From the NCBI GenBank assembly GCA_017436865.1, contig JAFSCH010000031.1:1-64000 (forward strand): a stretch of DNA of 64,000 bases, read 5' to 3'. This stretch comes from Lachnospiraceae bacterium. GTDB lineage: Bacteria > Bacillota > Clostridia > Lachnospirales > Lachnospiraceae. The notes beneath the pieces were generated by a model that saw only the letters and a program-made list of their open reading frames with translations, had not been told where the DNA came from and ran no database searches. The position numbers and the translations under genes are program-made. This document shows, in pieces, positions 8,139 through 16,890 of this stretch (the first letter of the stretch is position 1; every line of letters begins with the position of its first letter).

Positions 8139-9437
8139 ATGAGGAGAATGGTTGTGGTGTTTAGTGTTGTGGTTGTTATGAGTCTTGTGATAGGGGGGTA
8201 TGCTGTTGGGAAAGAAAGAGAGCTTGGGCTTGTGTCAGAGGAGACTGTAGCGGTAGCAAGTCGAAATGTTCAAACAGAGCTTCCGCCTTTGAAACTTTAT
8301 GCGCAAGGGGCAGTTTTGATGGATGCAAAATCAGGGAGAGTGTTGTATTCAAAGAATGGAGAAGAACAATTACCGATGGCGAGTACAACAAAAATAATGA
8401 CTTTGATTGTGACATTAGAGCGAGCAAATCTTGATGATATAGTGACAGTTTCTTCTTATGCAGCATCTATGCCGAATGTGCAGCTTCACATACGAGAAGG
8501 GGAACAGTATCGGTTGCGAGATTTGTTGTATTCACTTATGCTGGAGTCTCATAATGATTCGGCGGTTGCTATTGCAGAACATGTGGGCGGAAGTGTAGAA
8601 GAGTTTGCAGTATTGATGAATCAGAAGGCGCAGGAAATAGGTTGTAAAGATACGTGGTTTATTACACCAAATGGTTTGGATGCAACAGCAGAATATAGCA
8701 ATGCAGTTGGAGAGAAGGAGTTGAAAAAACATTCGACAACGGCAAAGGATTTGGCTCGTATTATGGCTTATTGCGTTTTGGAGTCACCTAACAAGGAACA
8801 GTTTCTTGAGATAACAAGAACATCCTCTTATTCTTTTATGGATGTGGAGGGGAAAAGAAGTTTTGGATGTACGAATCATAATGCGTTCTTGAGCATGATG
8901 GAAGGCGCGTTGTCTGGGAAAACGGGATTTACGAATAAAGCAGGATATTGTTATGTGGGTGCTTTAAAGCGTGATGAACGTGTTTATACGGTTGCGCTGC
9001 TTGCGTGTGGTTGGCCTAATCATAAAACGTACAAATGGAGTGATACAAGGCAGTTGATGGAATATGGTTTAGAATATTATGCGCTACATGATTTGGAGGA
9101 AACAGAGATTCCATTAGAGGTATATGAACCGATTGTGGTACTGGATGCGCAGAGTGGAAAAATAGGTGGGGAGGTAAGTGTTTCGGTGGGTCTTGTAGAA
9201 GAAAATGAGCAATGTGTAGAACAGGTTTTGCTGAATCCTAATGAAAAAATAACGATAACTTTTGAAAAAATAGACGAATTGAAAGCGCCTGTCAAAAAAG
9301 GACAGGAGGTGGGGAAAATACATTATATGATAGGTGAGGAAAAATGGAAAACTATGAAAGTGGTTACAATGACTGAAATTGCGAGAATTGATTTGCGATG
9401 GTGTCTGAAAATTTTGGTAAAATACTGGTTAATTTAG
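8139..9437 (+). CDS. D-alanyl-D-alanine carboxypeptidase, S11 family (second copy)
   Basis: A second penicillin-binding carboxypeptidase, 432 residues. SxxK is STTK (Ser82, Lys85) within MASTTKIMTLI, SxN is SHN in MLESHNDSAVAIAEH, and KTG is in LSGKTGFTNKAGYC. The signal peptide or anchor is at residues 4-23 and a PBP5_C-like region follows the catalytic domain. It is only distantly like the paralogue at 1033, so this is not a recent duplication. The ATG at 8139 immediately follows a possible short leader ORF; an in-frame ATG at 8148 is an alternative. The DacF-type subgroup is likely, but a spore role is not shown. Confidence 0.92.
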   Translation: MRRMVVVFSVVVVMSLVIGGYAVGKERELGLVSEETVAVASRNVQTELPPLKLYAQGAVLMDAKSGRVLYSKNGEEQLPMASTTKIMTLIVTLERANLDDIVTVSSYAASMPNVQLHIREGEQYRLRDLLYSLMLESHNDSAVAIAEHVGGSVEEFAVLMNQKAQEIGCKDTWFITPNGLDATAEYSNAVGEKELKKHSTTAKDLARIMAYCVLESPNKEQFLEITRTSSYSFMDVEGKRSFGCTNHNAFLSMMEGALSGKTGFTNKAGYCYVGALKRDERVYTVALLACGWPNHKTYKWSDTRQLMEYGLEYYALHDLEETEIPLEVYEPIVVLDAQSGKIGGEVSVSVGLVEENEQCVEQVLLNPNEKITITFEKIDELKAPVKKGQEVGKIHYMIGEEKWKTMKVVTMTEIARIDLRWCLKILVKYWLI

Positions 9438-9650
9438 ATAAAATCTAGTCTGTTTTTTATTGCGTTAAAGCAATTTTCTTTTACATAAAATAGTGGTTCG
9501 GAAATGGCAAAAAACAATAAAAAAATACAAATTTTACTAGGCGAATTCGGTAAACTGTGCTATACTCATAATGACGCAATTTTGTTGAAGTACAGGGTTG
9601 CGAAAGAGTGTTCTTATTTTAAAGTATTAATATAAAATGGAGGTCATAAA

Positions 9651-11084
9651 ATGAGTACTACTTCAAGTTTGGCAAGTAAAAGAATTGAATCTTTACTTGA
9701 TGAAAGCAGTTTCGTTGAAATCGGTGCGCTTGTTACAGCAAGAGCTACAGATTTTAATTTGAAACAGACTGAAACTCCTTCTGATGGTGTTGTAACCGGT
9801 TACGGAGTTATCAACGGCAATCTTGTATATGTGTATAGCCAGGATGCTTCTGTGTTAAATGGTTCTGTTGGTGAAATGCATGCTAAGAAGATTGCAAACC
9901 TCTATGATCTGGCATTAAAGACAGGTGCTCCTGTTATTGGTCTTATCGACTCAGCCGGACTTAGATTACAGGAGGCAGCAGATGCTTTAAACGCTTTTGG
10001 TGAGATTTATATGAAGCAGACACTTGCTTCTGGTGTTATCCCACAGATTACAGCTATCTTTGGAAGCTGTGGTGGTGGACTTGCCATTATGCCTACTTTA
10101 ACAGATTTTACATTTATGGAAGAAACAAAGGCTAAGCTTTTTGTGAATTCTCCGAATGCATTAGATGGAAATAATGTATCTACATTGGATTCCGCTGCGG
10201 CTGATTTCCAAAGCAAGGAAGCAGGAAACGTTGATGTTGTTGCAGATGAAGCTACCATCTATGCAAAGATTAGAGAACTTGTAACAATGATTCCTGGAAA
10301 CAACGAAGATGATGCTTCTTACGAGGAATGTACAGATGATTTAAACAGAGTATGTGCAGAACTTGCAAATTGTGTAGGTGATACATCTATTGCACTTTCA
10401 ACAATTGCTGATAACAATATTTTCTTTGAAGTAAAAGAAAATTACGCAAAGGAAATGGTAACAGGCTTCATTAAGTTAAATGGTGTGACTGTTGGATGTG
10501 TTGCTAACCGTACAGAGGTTTATAATGCTGAAGGTGAAGTGATAGATAAATATGATGCAGTGTTGACTGCAAACGGATGTGAGAAGGCAGCAGAGTTTGT
10601 TAATTTCTGTGATGCTTTCAGTATTCCTGTATTATCTTTGACAAATGTTAAGGGATATGAAGCGACTGTATGTAGCGAGAAGAGGATTGCTAAGGCAGTA
10701 GCTAAGCTTACATATGCATTTGCAAATGCTACAGTACCTAAGGTGAATGTAGTAATCGGTAAGGCTTATGGAAGTGCTTATGTGGCAATGAATTCTAAGG
10801 CAATTGGTGCAGATATTACAATCGCATGGCCAGACGCTGAAATTGGATCTATGGATGCAACACTTGCAGCTAAGATTATGTATGAAGGTCAGGGCGCTGA
10901 TGTGATTAAGGAAAAGGCAGCTGAGTATGCAGCACTTCAGACAAGTGCGACAGGTGCTGCTAAGAGAGGATATGTAGACCAGATTATCGAAGCTGCTGAT
11001 ACAAGAAAGTATGTAATCGGTGCATTCGAAATGTTATTTACAAAAAGAGAAGATCGTCCGTCTAAGAAGCATGGTACGGTCTAA
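9651..11084 (+). CDS. Acyl-CoA carboxyltransferase subunit (methylmalonyl-CoA decarboxylase alpha/12S-like)
   Basis: A 477-residue crotonase-fold carboxyltransferase that moves CO2 between an acyl-CoA and carboxybiotin. Both halves are present: the N-terminal half has GVVTGYGVINGNLVYVYSQD and the oxyanion glycine run FGSCGGGLAIMP; the C-terminal half has KLTYAFANATVPKVNVVIGK, AYGSAYVAMNSK and IAWPDAEIGSM. It is shorter than typical MmdA (about 510). It opens the decarboxylase cluster; an AAATGGAGG site precedes the ATG. Codon choice is AAG-, AGA- and GCT-rich, as in rpsA and pckA, suggesting high expression. Whether the substrate is methylmalonyl-, malonyl- or another acyl-CoA cannot be read from sequence. 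Confidence 0.9.
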   Translation: MSTTSSLASKRIESLLDESSFVEIGALVTARATDFNLKQTETPSDGVVTGYGVINGNLVYVYSQDASVLNGSVGEMHAKKIANLYDLALKTGAPVIGLIDSAGLRLQEAADALNAFGEIYMKQTLASGVIPQITAIFGSCGGGLAIMPTLTDFTFMEETKAKLFVNSPNALDGNNVSTLDSAAADFQSKEAGNVDVVADEATIYAKIRELVTMIPGNNEDDASYEECTDDLNRVCAELANCVGDTSIALSTIADNNIFFEVKENYAKEMVTGFIKLNGVTVGCVANRTEVYNAEGEVIDKYDAVLTANGCEKAAEFVNFCDAFSIPVLSLTNVKGYEATVCSEKRIAKAVAKLTYAFANATVPKVNVVIGKAYGSAYVAMNSKAIGADITIAWPDAEIGSMDATLAAKIMYEGQGADVIKEKAAEYAALQTSATGAAKRGYVDQIIEAADTRKYVIGAFEMLFTKREDRPSKKHGTV

Positions 11085-11102
11085 GAAAGGGTGAACGTTA
11101 AT

Positions 11103-11927
11103 ATGAAAAAAATCTTAAAGACATTATTAATGCTTACCTGTGTTCTCAGTTTAACAGCATGTGGATCAGAGGAAACAATCAGTGAACATCAACAGATGAA
11201 AATTGATGAAGCACAGGATCGTTCTGGACTTATAGTTTCTTATATTGAAGGGCTTGTAGAATCTGGAGTTGGAGCTGAGTGGATGCAGAATTACGATAAC
11301 ATGGAAATCGCAGATGTATTTACTAATGATTTGGCAAATAATTTTTATAAGCAATTTGGCCAGTATTTTGCGATTGAAGTGGAAGGCAAAGGCGTAAGAA
11401 GTGCACTTACTTCTTTTGAATCCGGCTTAGAGACGTTAGGAGCAATAACAGAAGTTGGAGAAGCATCTTCTGTTGTAGATGGTGATACCATTATTGTTAC
11501 AATTCCTGTTACAGGAGAGCTTGCAAAAGGTTCTGTTGAACTTATTTTTACAAATGATATTTATCTTGAAATGACAGCATGTACTCTTAATTTAAATGAG
11601 AGTCTTAGTGAATTGATGGTAAGAGCGGCATTAAACACTTTGATTGGTATGGGAACTGTGTTTGTAGTATTGATACTGATTAGTTTAATTATTGCATGTT
11701 TTGGACTTATTCCTAAGCTTCAAGAGAAATTTGCTAAGAAGACAGAGGTACCTGTTGCGGCTCCTACTCCAGCAGTAGTTGTTGATGAAGAGGAAGAACT
11801 TGCAGATGATACAGAACTTGTAGCAGTTATTGCTGCAGCAATTGCAGCTTATGAAGGAACATCTGCTGATGGATTCCAGGTAAGAAGTATTAAGAGAGCT
11901 AATACAAAGAAATGGCAGAGAGCGTAA
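11103..11927 (+). CDS. Lipoprotein fused to OadG-type gamma subunit of the Na+-pump decarboxylase
   Basis: The protein has 274 residues from ATG 11103. The N-terminus is a lipoprotein signal with lipobox LTAC (Cys20), then about 150 residues predicted outside. A single membrane helix (about 175-203, GMGTVFVVLILISLIIACFG) follows, then a cytoplasmic tail with an acidic linker. The tail ends ELVAVIAAAIAAYEGTSADG and a basic C-terminus, the signature end of OadG/MmdD subunits that hold the complex together. Ordinary OadG is about 80-120 residues and lacks the outside domain. GTG 11091 is in frame, but AGGG at 11088-11091 fits ATG 11103 better. It lies between carboxyltransferase and biotin carrier. 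Confidence 0.85.
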   Translation: MKKILKTLLMLTCVLSLTACGSEETISEHQQMKIDEAQDRSGLIVSYIEGLVESGVGAEWMQNYDNMEIADVFTNDLANNFYKQFGQYFAIEVEGKGVRSALTSFESGLETLGAITEVGEASSVVDGDTIIVTIPVTGELAKGSVELIFTNDIYLEMTACTLNLNESLSELMVRAALNTLIGMGTVFVVLILISLIIACFGLIPKLQEKFAKKTEVPVAAPTPAVVVDEEEELADDTELVAVIAAAIAAYEGTSADGFQVRSIKRANTKKWQRA

Positions 11928-11978
11928 GCGTCTTTGCAAGATTTAATAAATGATGTATTTATTTAGGAGGATATTAAA

Positions 11979-12347
11979 ATGAAGAATTATACAATTACCG
12001 TTAACGGCAACGTATATGATGTAGTAGTAGAAGAAGGTGCTTCCACAGGTGCAGCTCCAGTAGCAGCAGCTCCTAAGGCTGCACCAAAGGCAGCTCCAAA
12101 AGCAGCAGCGCCTAAGGCAGTAGCTGGTGCAGGAAGTGTTAAGGTAGAAGCTGGTGCAGCTGGTAAGATTTTTAAGATTGAAGCTAGTGTAGGACAGGCT
12201 GTAAAGAAGGGTGACGCAGTTGTTATTCTTGAAGCTATGAAGATGGAAATTCCTGTTGTAGCTCCTCAGGATGGAACAGTAGCTAGTATTGATGTGGCAG
12301 TAGGTGATGCTGTTGAAGCAGGTGCAGTACTTGCAACATTAAACTAA
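11979..12347 (+). CDS. Biotin carboxyl carrier protein of the decarboxylase complex
   Basis: A 122-residue carrier that swings biotin between the carboxyltransferase sites and the membrane pump. It has an N-terminal segment, an Ala/Pro/Lys-rich flexible linker (about residues 22-48), then a biotinyl domain with the EAMKMEIPV motif, whose Lys is biotinylated by BirA. Length and layout match MmdC / transcarboxylase 1.3S. A strong AGGAGG site at 11966-11971 and its place between the OadG and OadB homologues fit a stoichiometric complex subunit. It is the only biotin domain in the cluster, so both carboxyltransferases must share it. Confidence 0.95.
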   Translation: MKNYTITVNGNVYDVVVEEGASTGAAPVAAAPKAAPKAAPKAAAPKAVAGAGSVKVEAGAAGKIFKIEASVGQAVKKGDAVVILEAMKMEIPVVAPQDGTVASIDVAVGDAVEAGAVLATLN

Positions 12348-12423
12348 GTATTCACATTCTGTGAATTCATAATGTAAATACTTTGGTATGGCATTATGAC
12401 AAATACAATAGGAGGTCAACAAA

Positions 12424-13572
12424 ATGTCTTATATCATAACCACATTAGACAATCTAATTCATCAGACAGCGTTCTTTAACTTGACTGGTGGTAATATTAT
12501 CATGATTGTCGTAGCATGTGTATTTCTTTACCTTGCTATCGCAAAAGGGTTTGAGCCATTACTTCTTACTCCGATAGCATTTGGTATGCTGCTGGTTAAC
12601 ATTTATCCTGACATCATGGCACCGATTGGTGAGGATGGAACGCCGGGCGGTTTACTGTATTATTTCTATTTACTTGATGAATGGGCAATTTTACCATCAC
12701 TGATTTTTATGGGTGTTGGTGCTATGACAGACTTTGGTCCATTGATTGCGAATCCAAAGAGTTTCTTGCTTGGAGCAGCGGCTCAGTTTGGTATTTTTGC
12801 TGCATATTTCGGAGCGATTGCTCTTGGATTTAATGATAAGGCAGCGGCAGCGATTTCTATTATCGGTGGTGCTGATGGTCCTACTTCTATCTTCCTTGCT
12901 GGTAAGCTTGGACAGACAGCGTTACTTGGACCAATTGCTGTAGCAGCATATTCTTATATGTCATTGGTTCCAATTATTCAGCCACCAATTATGAAATTGC
13001 TTACAACTGAGAAGGAAAGAAAGATTAAGATGGGACAGCTTCGTCCGGTATCTAAGCTTGAAAAGATTCTCTTCCCTATCATTGTAACAATCGTTGTATG
13101 TTTGATTCTTCCTACTACAGCACCACTTGTTGGTATGCTGATGTTAGGTAACCTGTTCAGAGAGTCAGGTGTTGTTAGACAGCTTACAGATACGGCTTCT
13201 AATGCGTTAATGTATATCGTAGTTATCTTACTTGGTACATCTGTAGGTGCTACAACAAGTGCAGAAGCATTCTTGAATCTTGGTACAATTAAGATTGTTG
13301 TATTAGGACTTATCGCTTTCGCATTTGGTACAGCTGCCGGTGTATTAGGTGGTAAGTTAATGTGCGTATTAACAAAGGGTAAGGTTAATCCTTTGATTGG
13401 TTCCGCAGGTGTATCCGCAGTTCCTATGGCTGCTCGTGTATCGCAGAAGGTTGGTGCAGAAGCAGATCCTACAAACTTCCTGCTTATGCATGCGATGGGG
13501 CCTAACGTTGCCGGTGTTATCGGTACAGCTGTAGCAGCTGGTACATTCATGGCAATCTTCGGTGTATTTTAA
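12424..13572 (+). CDS. Na+-translocating decarboxylase beta subunit (OadB/MmdB)
   Basis: Integral membrane pump that decarboxylates carboxybiotin and exports Na+. The 382 residues have about nine to ten hydrophobic segments and the hallmark [19 protein letters not shown] (residues 145-163), whose Asp151 corresponds to the Asp implicated in Na+ coupling in Klebsiella OadB. A second conserved block is near the C-terminus: [26 protein letters not shown] at 12410-12415 precedes the ATG. A 78-residue protein at 48643 carries the same motif on its own. Confidence 0.95.
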   Translation: MSYIITTLDNLIHQTAFFNLTGGNIIMIVVACVFLYLAIAKGFEPLLLTPIAFGMLLVNIYPDIMAPIGEDGTPGGLLYYFYLLDEWAILPSLIFMGVGAMTDFGPLIANPKSFLLGAAAQFGIFAAYFGAIALGFNDKAAAAISIIGGADGPTSIFLAGKLGQTALLGPIAVAAYSYMSLVPIIQPPIMKLLTTEKERKIKMGQLRPVSKLEKILFPIIVTIVVCLILPTTAPLVGMLMLGNLFRESGVVRQLTDTASNALMYIVVILLGTSVGATTSAEAFLNLGTIKIVVLGLIAFAFGTAAGVLGGKLMCVLTKGKVNPLIGSAGVSAVPMAARVSQKVGAEADPTNFLLMHAMGPNVAGVIGTAVAAGTFMAIFGVF

Positions 13573-13678
13573 AGCTGTGCAAATCCAATCTAAACACATA
13601 GATGCCATGCTTGCATGAGCAGATATGTGTTTAGGGTTGCATTGATAGAGCGCGAAGAGCGATGAAATTGCACAGCTT
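13572..13678 (+). repeat. Nested inverted repeats between the OadB and OadA-like genes
   Basis: Outer arms AAGCTGTGCAA (13572-13582) and TTGCACAGCTT (13668-13678) enclose CTAAACACAT (13590-13599) and ATGTGTTTAG (13625-13634). A small CATGC/GCATG hairpin lies inside. All arms are perfect. There is no T tract, so this is probably an RNA-folding or processing element inside the operon rather than a terminator. Confidence 0.7.
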
Positions 13679-13764
13679 GTATGTGTAAAATATTTATCTG
13701 AAGGATTTACGAATTACACAGCTTATTTATAAAATCATTTATTATTTGACAGGAGGAAAAGGTA

Positions 13765-15201
13765 ATGTCAGAAATCGTTAAGAAACCTGTTGGGATTACA
13801 GAAACTGTTCTTCGTGACTCCCATCAGTCTTTAATAGCAACAAGAATGCCGACTGAGCTTATGCTCCCTATTCTTGAAACAATGGATAAGGTTGGATATC
13901 ATTCCTTAGAGTGCTGGGGTGGTGCAACATTTGATGCATCCTTACGTTTCTTAAAGGAAGATCCATGGGAAAGATTAAGAAAAATTAGAGATAAGGTTAA
14001 GAATACAAAACTTCAGATGTTATTCAGAGGCCAGAATATCCTAGGTTATCGCCATTATGCTGATGACGTTGTAACAGAGTTTGTTGAGAAGTCTATTGCA
14101 AACGGTATTGATATCATTAGAATCTTTGACTGCTTTAACGATTTAAGAAATTTACAGTGTGCTGTAAATGCAGCAAATGCAGTTAAGCAGAGAGAAGGAA
14201 GAGGTGAGGCTCAGATCGCTCTTTCTTATACATTAGGTGATGCTTATACACTTGATTACTGGATGAAGATGGCAAAGGATATTGAAGAGATGGGTGCAGA
14301 TTCAATCTGTATCAAGGATATGGCTGGTTTATTAGTTCCTTACAAGGCTGAGGAATTAGTTAAAGCTATGAAGTCTGCTACAAAGCTTCCAATCCAGTTA
14401 CACACACACTATACATCTGGTGTAGCTTCTATGACATACTTAAAGGCTGTTGAAGCTGGTGTAGATGTTATTGACTGTGCTATTTCACCATTTGCACTTG
14501 GTACATCTCAGCCTGCAACAGAGGTTATGGTTGAGACTTTCAAGGATACACCATATGATACAGGTTTAGATCAGAAACTTCTTTCTGAAATTGCAGAGCA
14601 TTTCAGACCATACAGAGAAGAAGCTCTTGCATCTGGATTGTTAAATCCAAAGGTACTTGGTGTTGATATTAAGACATTAATGTATCAGGTACCTGGTGGT
14701 ATGTTATCAAACATGGTTAGTCAGTTAAAAGAGCAGAATGCAGAAGATAAGTACTATGAAGTGCTTCAGGAGATTCCAAGAGTTCGTCAGGATCTTGGTG
14801 AGCCACCTCTTGTTACTCCTTCATCACAGATTGTTGGTACACAGGCTGTATTTAACGTATTAATGGGTGAAAGATATAAGATGGCTACAAAAGAAACAAA
14901 GGCTGTATTACGTGGTGAATATGGTCAGACAGTTAAGCCATTCAATAAGGAAGTACAGGATAAGGTTCTTTCAGCAGAAGAAAAGGAAGCGATTATTACA
15001 TGTCGTCCGGCTGATAAGCTTCCAAACGAGTTAAAGAAGATTGAAGAAGAAATGAAGGAATGGAAGCAGCAGGATGAAGATGTATTATCTTATGCGTTAT
15101 TCCCACAGGTTGCTACTGACTTCTTCAAGTATCGTCAGGCTCAGCAGGAAAAGGTTGATATGGCTCAGGCTGATACAAAGAATGGAGCATATCCAGTTTA
15201 A
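13765..15201 (+). CDS. Oxaloacetate decarboxylase alpha-like / transcarboxylase 5S-like carboxyltransferase
   Basis: A 478-residue DRE-TIM barrel carboxyltransferase that transfers CO2 between oxaloacetate and biotin. Visible features are TETVLRDSHQSLIATRM (metal Asp), the catalytic Lys in SICIKDMAGLL, the metal HxH in LHTHYTSG and the C-terminal conserved domain to about residue 430. It stops without a biotin domain, so it must use the separate carrier upstream. Oxaloacetate decarboxylase alpha often carries biotin itself; the biotin-free form resembles transcarboxylase 5S and pyruvate carboxylase subunit B. AGGAGG at 13751-13756 precedes the ATG, and a strong terminator follows. Confidence 0.92.
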   Translation: MSEIVKKPVGITETVLRDSHQSLIATRMPTELMLPILETMDKVGYHSLECWGGATFDASLRFLKEDPWERLRKIRDKVKNTKLQMLFRGQNILGYRHYADDVVTEFVEKSIANGIDIIRIFDCFNDLRNLQCAVNAANAVKQREGRGEAQIALSYTLGDAYTLDYWMKMAKDIEEMGADSICIKDMAGLLVPYKAEELVKAMKSATKLPIQLHTHYTSGVASMTYLKAVEAGVDVIDCAISPFALGTSQPATEVMVETFKDTPYDTGLDQKLLSEIAEHFRPYREEALASGLLNPKVLGVDIKTLMYQVPGGMLSNMVSQLKEQNAEDKYYEVLQEIPRVRQDLGEPPLVTPSSQIVGTQAVFNVLMGERYKMATKETKAVLRGEYGQTVKPFNKEVQDKVLSAEEKEAIITCRPADKLPNELKKIEEEMKEWKQQDEDVLSYALFPQVATDFFKYRQAQQEKVDMAQADTKNGAYPV

Positions 15202-15246
15202 TTCTTGAATTTTTGTCGCATATAGAATACAATATGTTAGTAAGGG

Positions 15247-15288
15247 ATCAGTATCGGATAGGACTTATCTGTCCGATACTGATTTTTG
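15247..15288 (+). terminator. Intrinsic terminator closing the decarboxylase cluster
   Basis: ATCAGTATCGGATAG pairs with CTGTCCGATACTGAT (15 bp, one G-T pair, 7-base loop), then five T. Confidence 0.9.
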
Positions 15289-15367
15289 AGTATAATACAA
15301 AGGATTTGTTGGGAATAAGAAGAGAAGGTATATTTCTGAATGAAAATAGGAAAGGCATGATTGGGAC

Positions 15368-15913
15368 ATGGCAAGAAAAGAATCGGTTACAAAAGATATG
15401 ATTTTGGAAACGGCTTTAACATTAGCAAAGGAAGAAGGTATTGAAAATGTAACAGCCAGAAAATTAGCTGCGAAGATAGGATGTTCTACGCAACCGATTT
15501 TTAGAGCATATGCTAATATGGGGGAATTGTACGGAGAAATTAACCAAAAAGCAATTGAGGTATTCTCTGATTATTATGAAAATTTCGAGTCTGAGGTGGA
15601 TACACCTTTTATTCACTTGGGGCTTGCGTATATAAATTTTGCAAAAGAAGAGAGTAGACTGTTTCAACTTTTGTTTTTATCAGACGGTCGTGGTGACAGA
15701 AGCCTGTACGAACTGTTAAATGGTCGTGCGGGAGCTGTTAGTAAGGAAATTAATAAAGCGGCGGCTCTTGGATGTGTCAATCCTAGCGGTTTGTTTATGA
15801 AGATGTGGATTTTTATTCATGGATGTGCTTGTATGGTACAGACAGGAGATTATGACTTAACAAAAGAGGAAACAATAGACTTGTTGAAAGATATTTTTAA
15901 GAGCTGTTCATAG
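15368..15913 (+). CDS. TetR-family transcription regulator
   Basis: A 181-residue regulator. The N-terminal helix-turn-helix is clear (MILETALTLAKEEGIENVTA, then RKLAAKIGCSTQPIFRAYANMGEL). The C-terminal part, with FIHLGLAYINFAKEESRLFQ, resembles the TetR_C domain seen with WHG-type proteins. The ATG at 15368 has no strong ribosome site. It starts about 80 bases after the decarboxylase terminator and runs in the same direction as the RpiR gene, 50 bases downstream. Its target is unknown. Confidence 0.85.
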   Translation: MARKESVTKDMILETALTLAKEEGIENVTARKLAAKIGCSTQPIFRAYANMGELYGEINQKAIEVFSDYYENFESEVDTPFIHLGLAYINFAKEESRLFQLLFLSDGRGDRSLYELLNGRAGAVSKEINKAAALGCVNPSGLFMKMWIFIHGCACMVQTGDYDLTKEETIDLLKDIFKSCS

Positions 15914-15963
15914 CCTAAAAATGTCGATGATATATATTCTGTTGGATATGTTGGAGGCAATGG

Positions 15964-16890
15964 ATGGATTACAGAAATGATACAATATCCAGAATTAATG
16001 ATAAATTCAATAAGATGAGTAAAAGCCATAAAAAAATAGCGACTTTTATTTTGGATCATTATGAACAGGCTGCATTTATGACAGCAGCAAAGCTAGGGAC
16101 AACAGTTGGGATTAGCGAATCAACGGTTGTCCGTTTCGCGTATTGTTTGGGGTATGAAGGGTATCCTGAGTTTCAGGAAGCGTTGGCGGAATGGGTTAAG
16201 AATAAGTTGAATTCAGTGCAGAAAATAGGTGCTAAGTACGGGAAAAGTACACAGTCAGAAATTTTAACGGCGGTGCTAGCTGCAGATATGGAGAATATTA
16301 GCTCTACGATAGAACATGTCGATCCGCAAGCATTTGAAACAGCAGTGGAAACGGTTTTGAATGCGGAGCATGTATATATTATAGGGATTAGAAGTTGTGA
16401 ACCGCTTGCAAGGTTTTTGTATTTTTATCTGAATATGATTCGAGGAAATGTGATTTTGCTTGCATCTACAAGTACATCAGAAATTTTTGAACAGATGATT
16501 CGTATAGATGAAAAAGATGCTATGATTGGGATTAGTTTTCCGAGATATTCTATGAGAACGTTAAAGGCAATGGAGTTTGCAAATGATAGAAATGCAAAGG
16601 TGATTTCGATTACAGATACGATTCATTCACCAATGTGTTTATATTCATCTTGTAATCTAATGGCGAGAAGTGAGATGGTTTCGATTGTAGATTCTCTGGC
16701 AGCACCTCTTAGCCTGATTAATGCGCTGGTTGTAGCGCTATGTCTGAAGAGACCGGATGATGTGAGAAAGACTTTGGAATCGTTGGAAGATGTGTGGGAT
16801 AACTATCAGGTATATCTTAAGGATGAAATAAATTTTATAGATGAGACAACATTGAGTACTCCATTGCAAAGAGAAAGGGAAAAGCGCTAG
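15964..16890 (+). CDS. MurR/RpiR-family regulator (HTH + SIS domain)
   Basis: A 308-residue regulator: an N-terminal HTH_6 domain (KMSKSHKKIATFILDHYEQA, then GISESTVVRFAYCLGYEGYP) and a C-terminal SIS sugar-phosphate-binding domain (about 120-265, VYIIGIRSCEPLARFLYFY, IGISFPRYSMRTL). Such proteins sense phosphosugars, but no sugar genes are next to it. GGAGG at 15953-15957 serves ATG 15964. Its TAG stop shares a G with the GTG start of the flavoprotein gene, so the two are translationally coupled. Confidence 0.9.
   Translation: MDYRNDTISRINDKFNKMSKSHKKIATFILDHYEQAAFMTAAKLGTTVGISESTVVRFAYCLGYEGYPEFQEALAEWVKNKLNSVQKIGAKYGKSTQSEILTAVLAADMENISSTIEHVDPQAFETAVETVLNAEHVYIIGIRSCEPLARFLYFYLNMIRGNVILLASTSTSEIFEQMIRIDEKDAMIGISFPRYSMRTLKAMEFANDRNAKVISITDTIHSPMCLYSSCNLMARSEMVSIVDSLAAPLSLINALVVALCLKRPDDVRKTLESLEDVWDNYQVYLKDEINFIDETTLSTPLQREREKR

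Noticed and set aside
12978..13608. Long minus-strand frames opposite oadB
   Set aside because: They are shadows of a highly expressed + strand gene with biased codons; no ribosome sites and no recognisable family.
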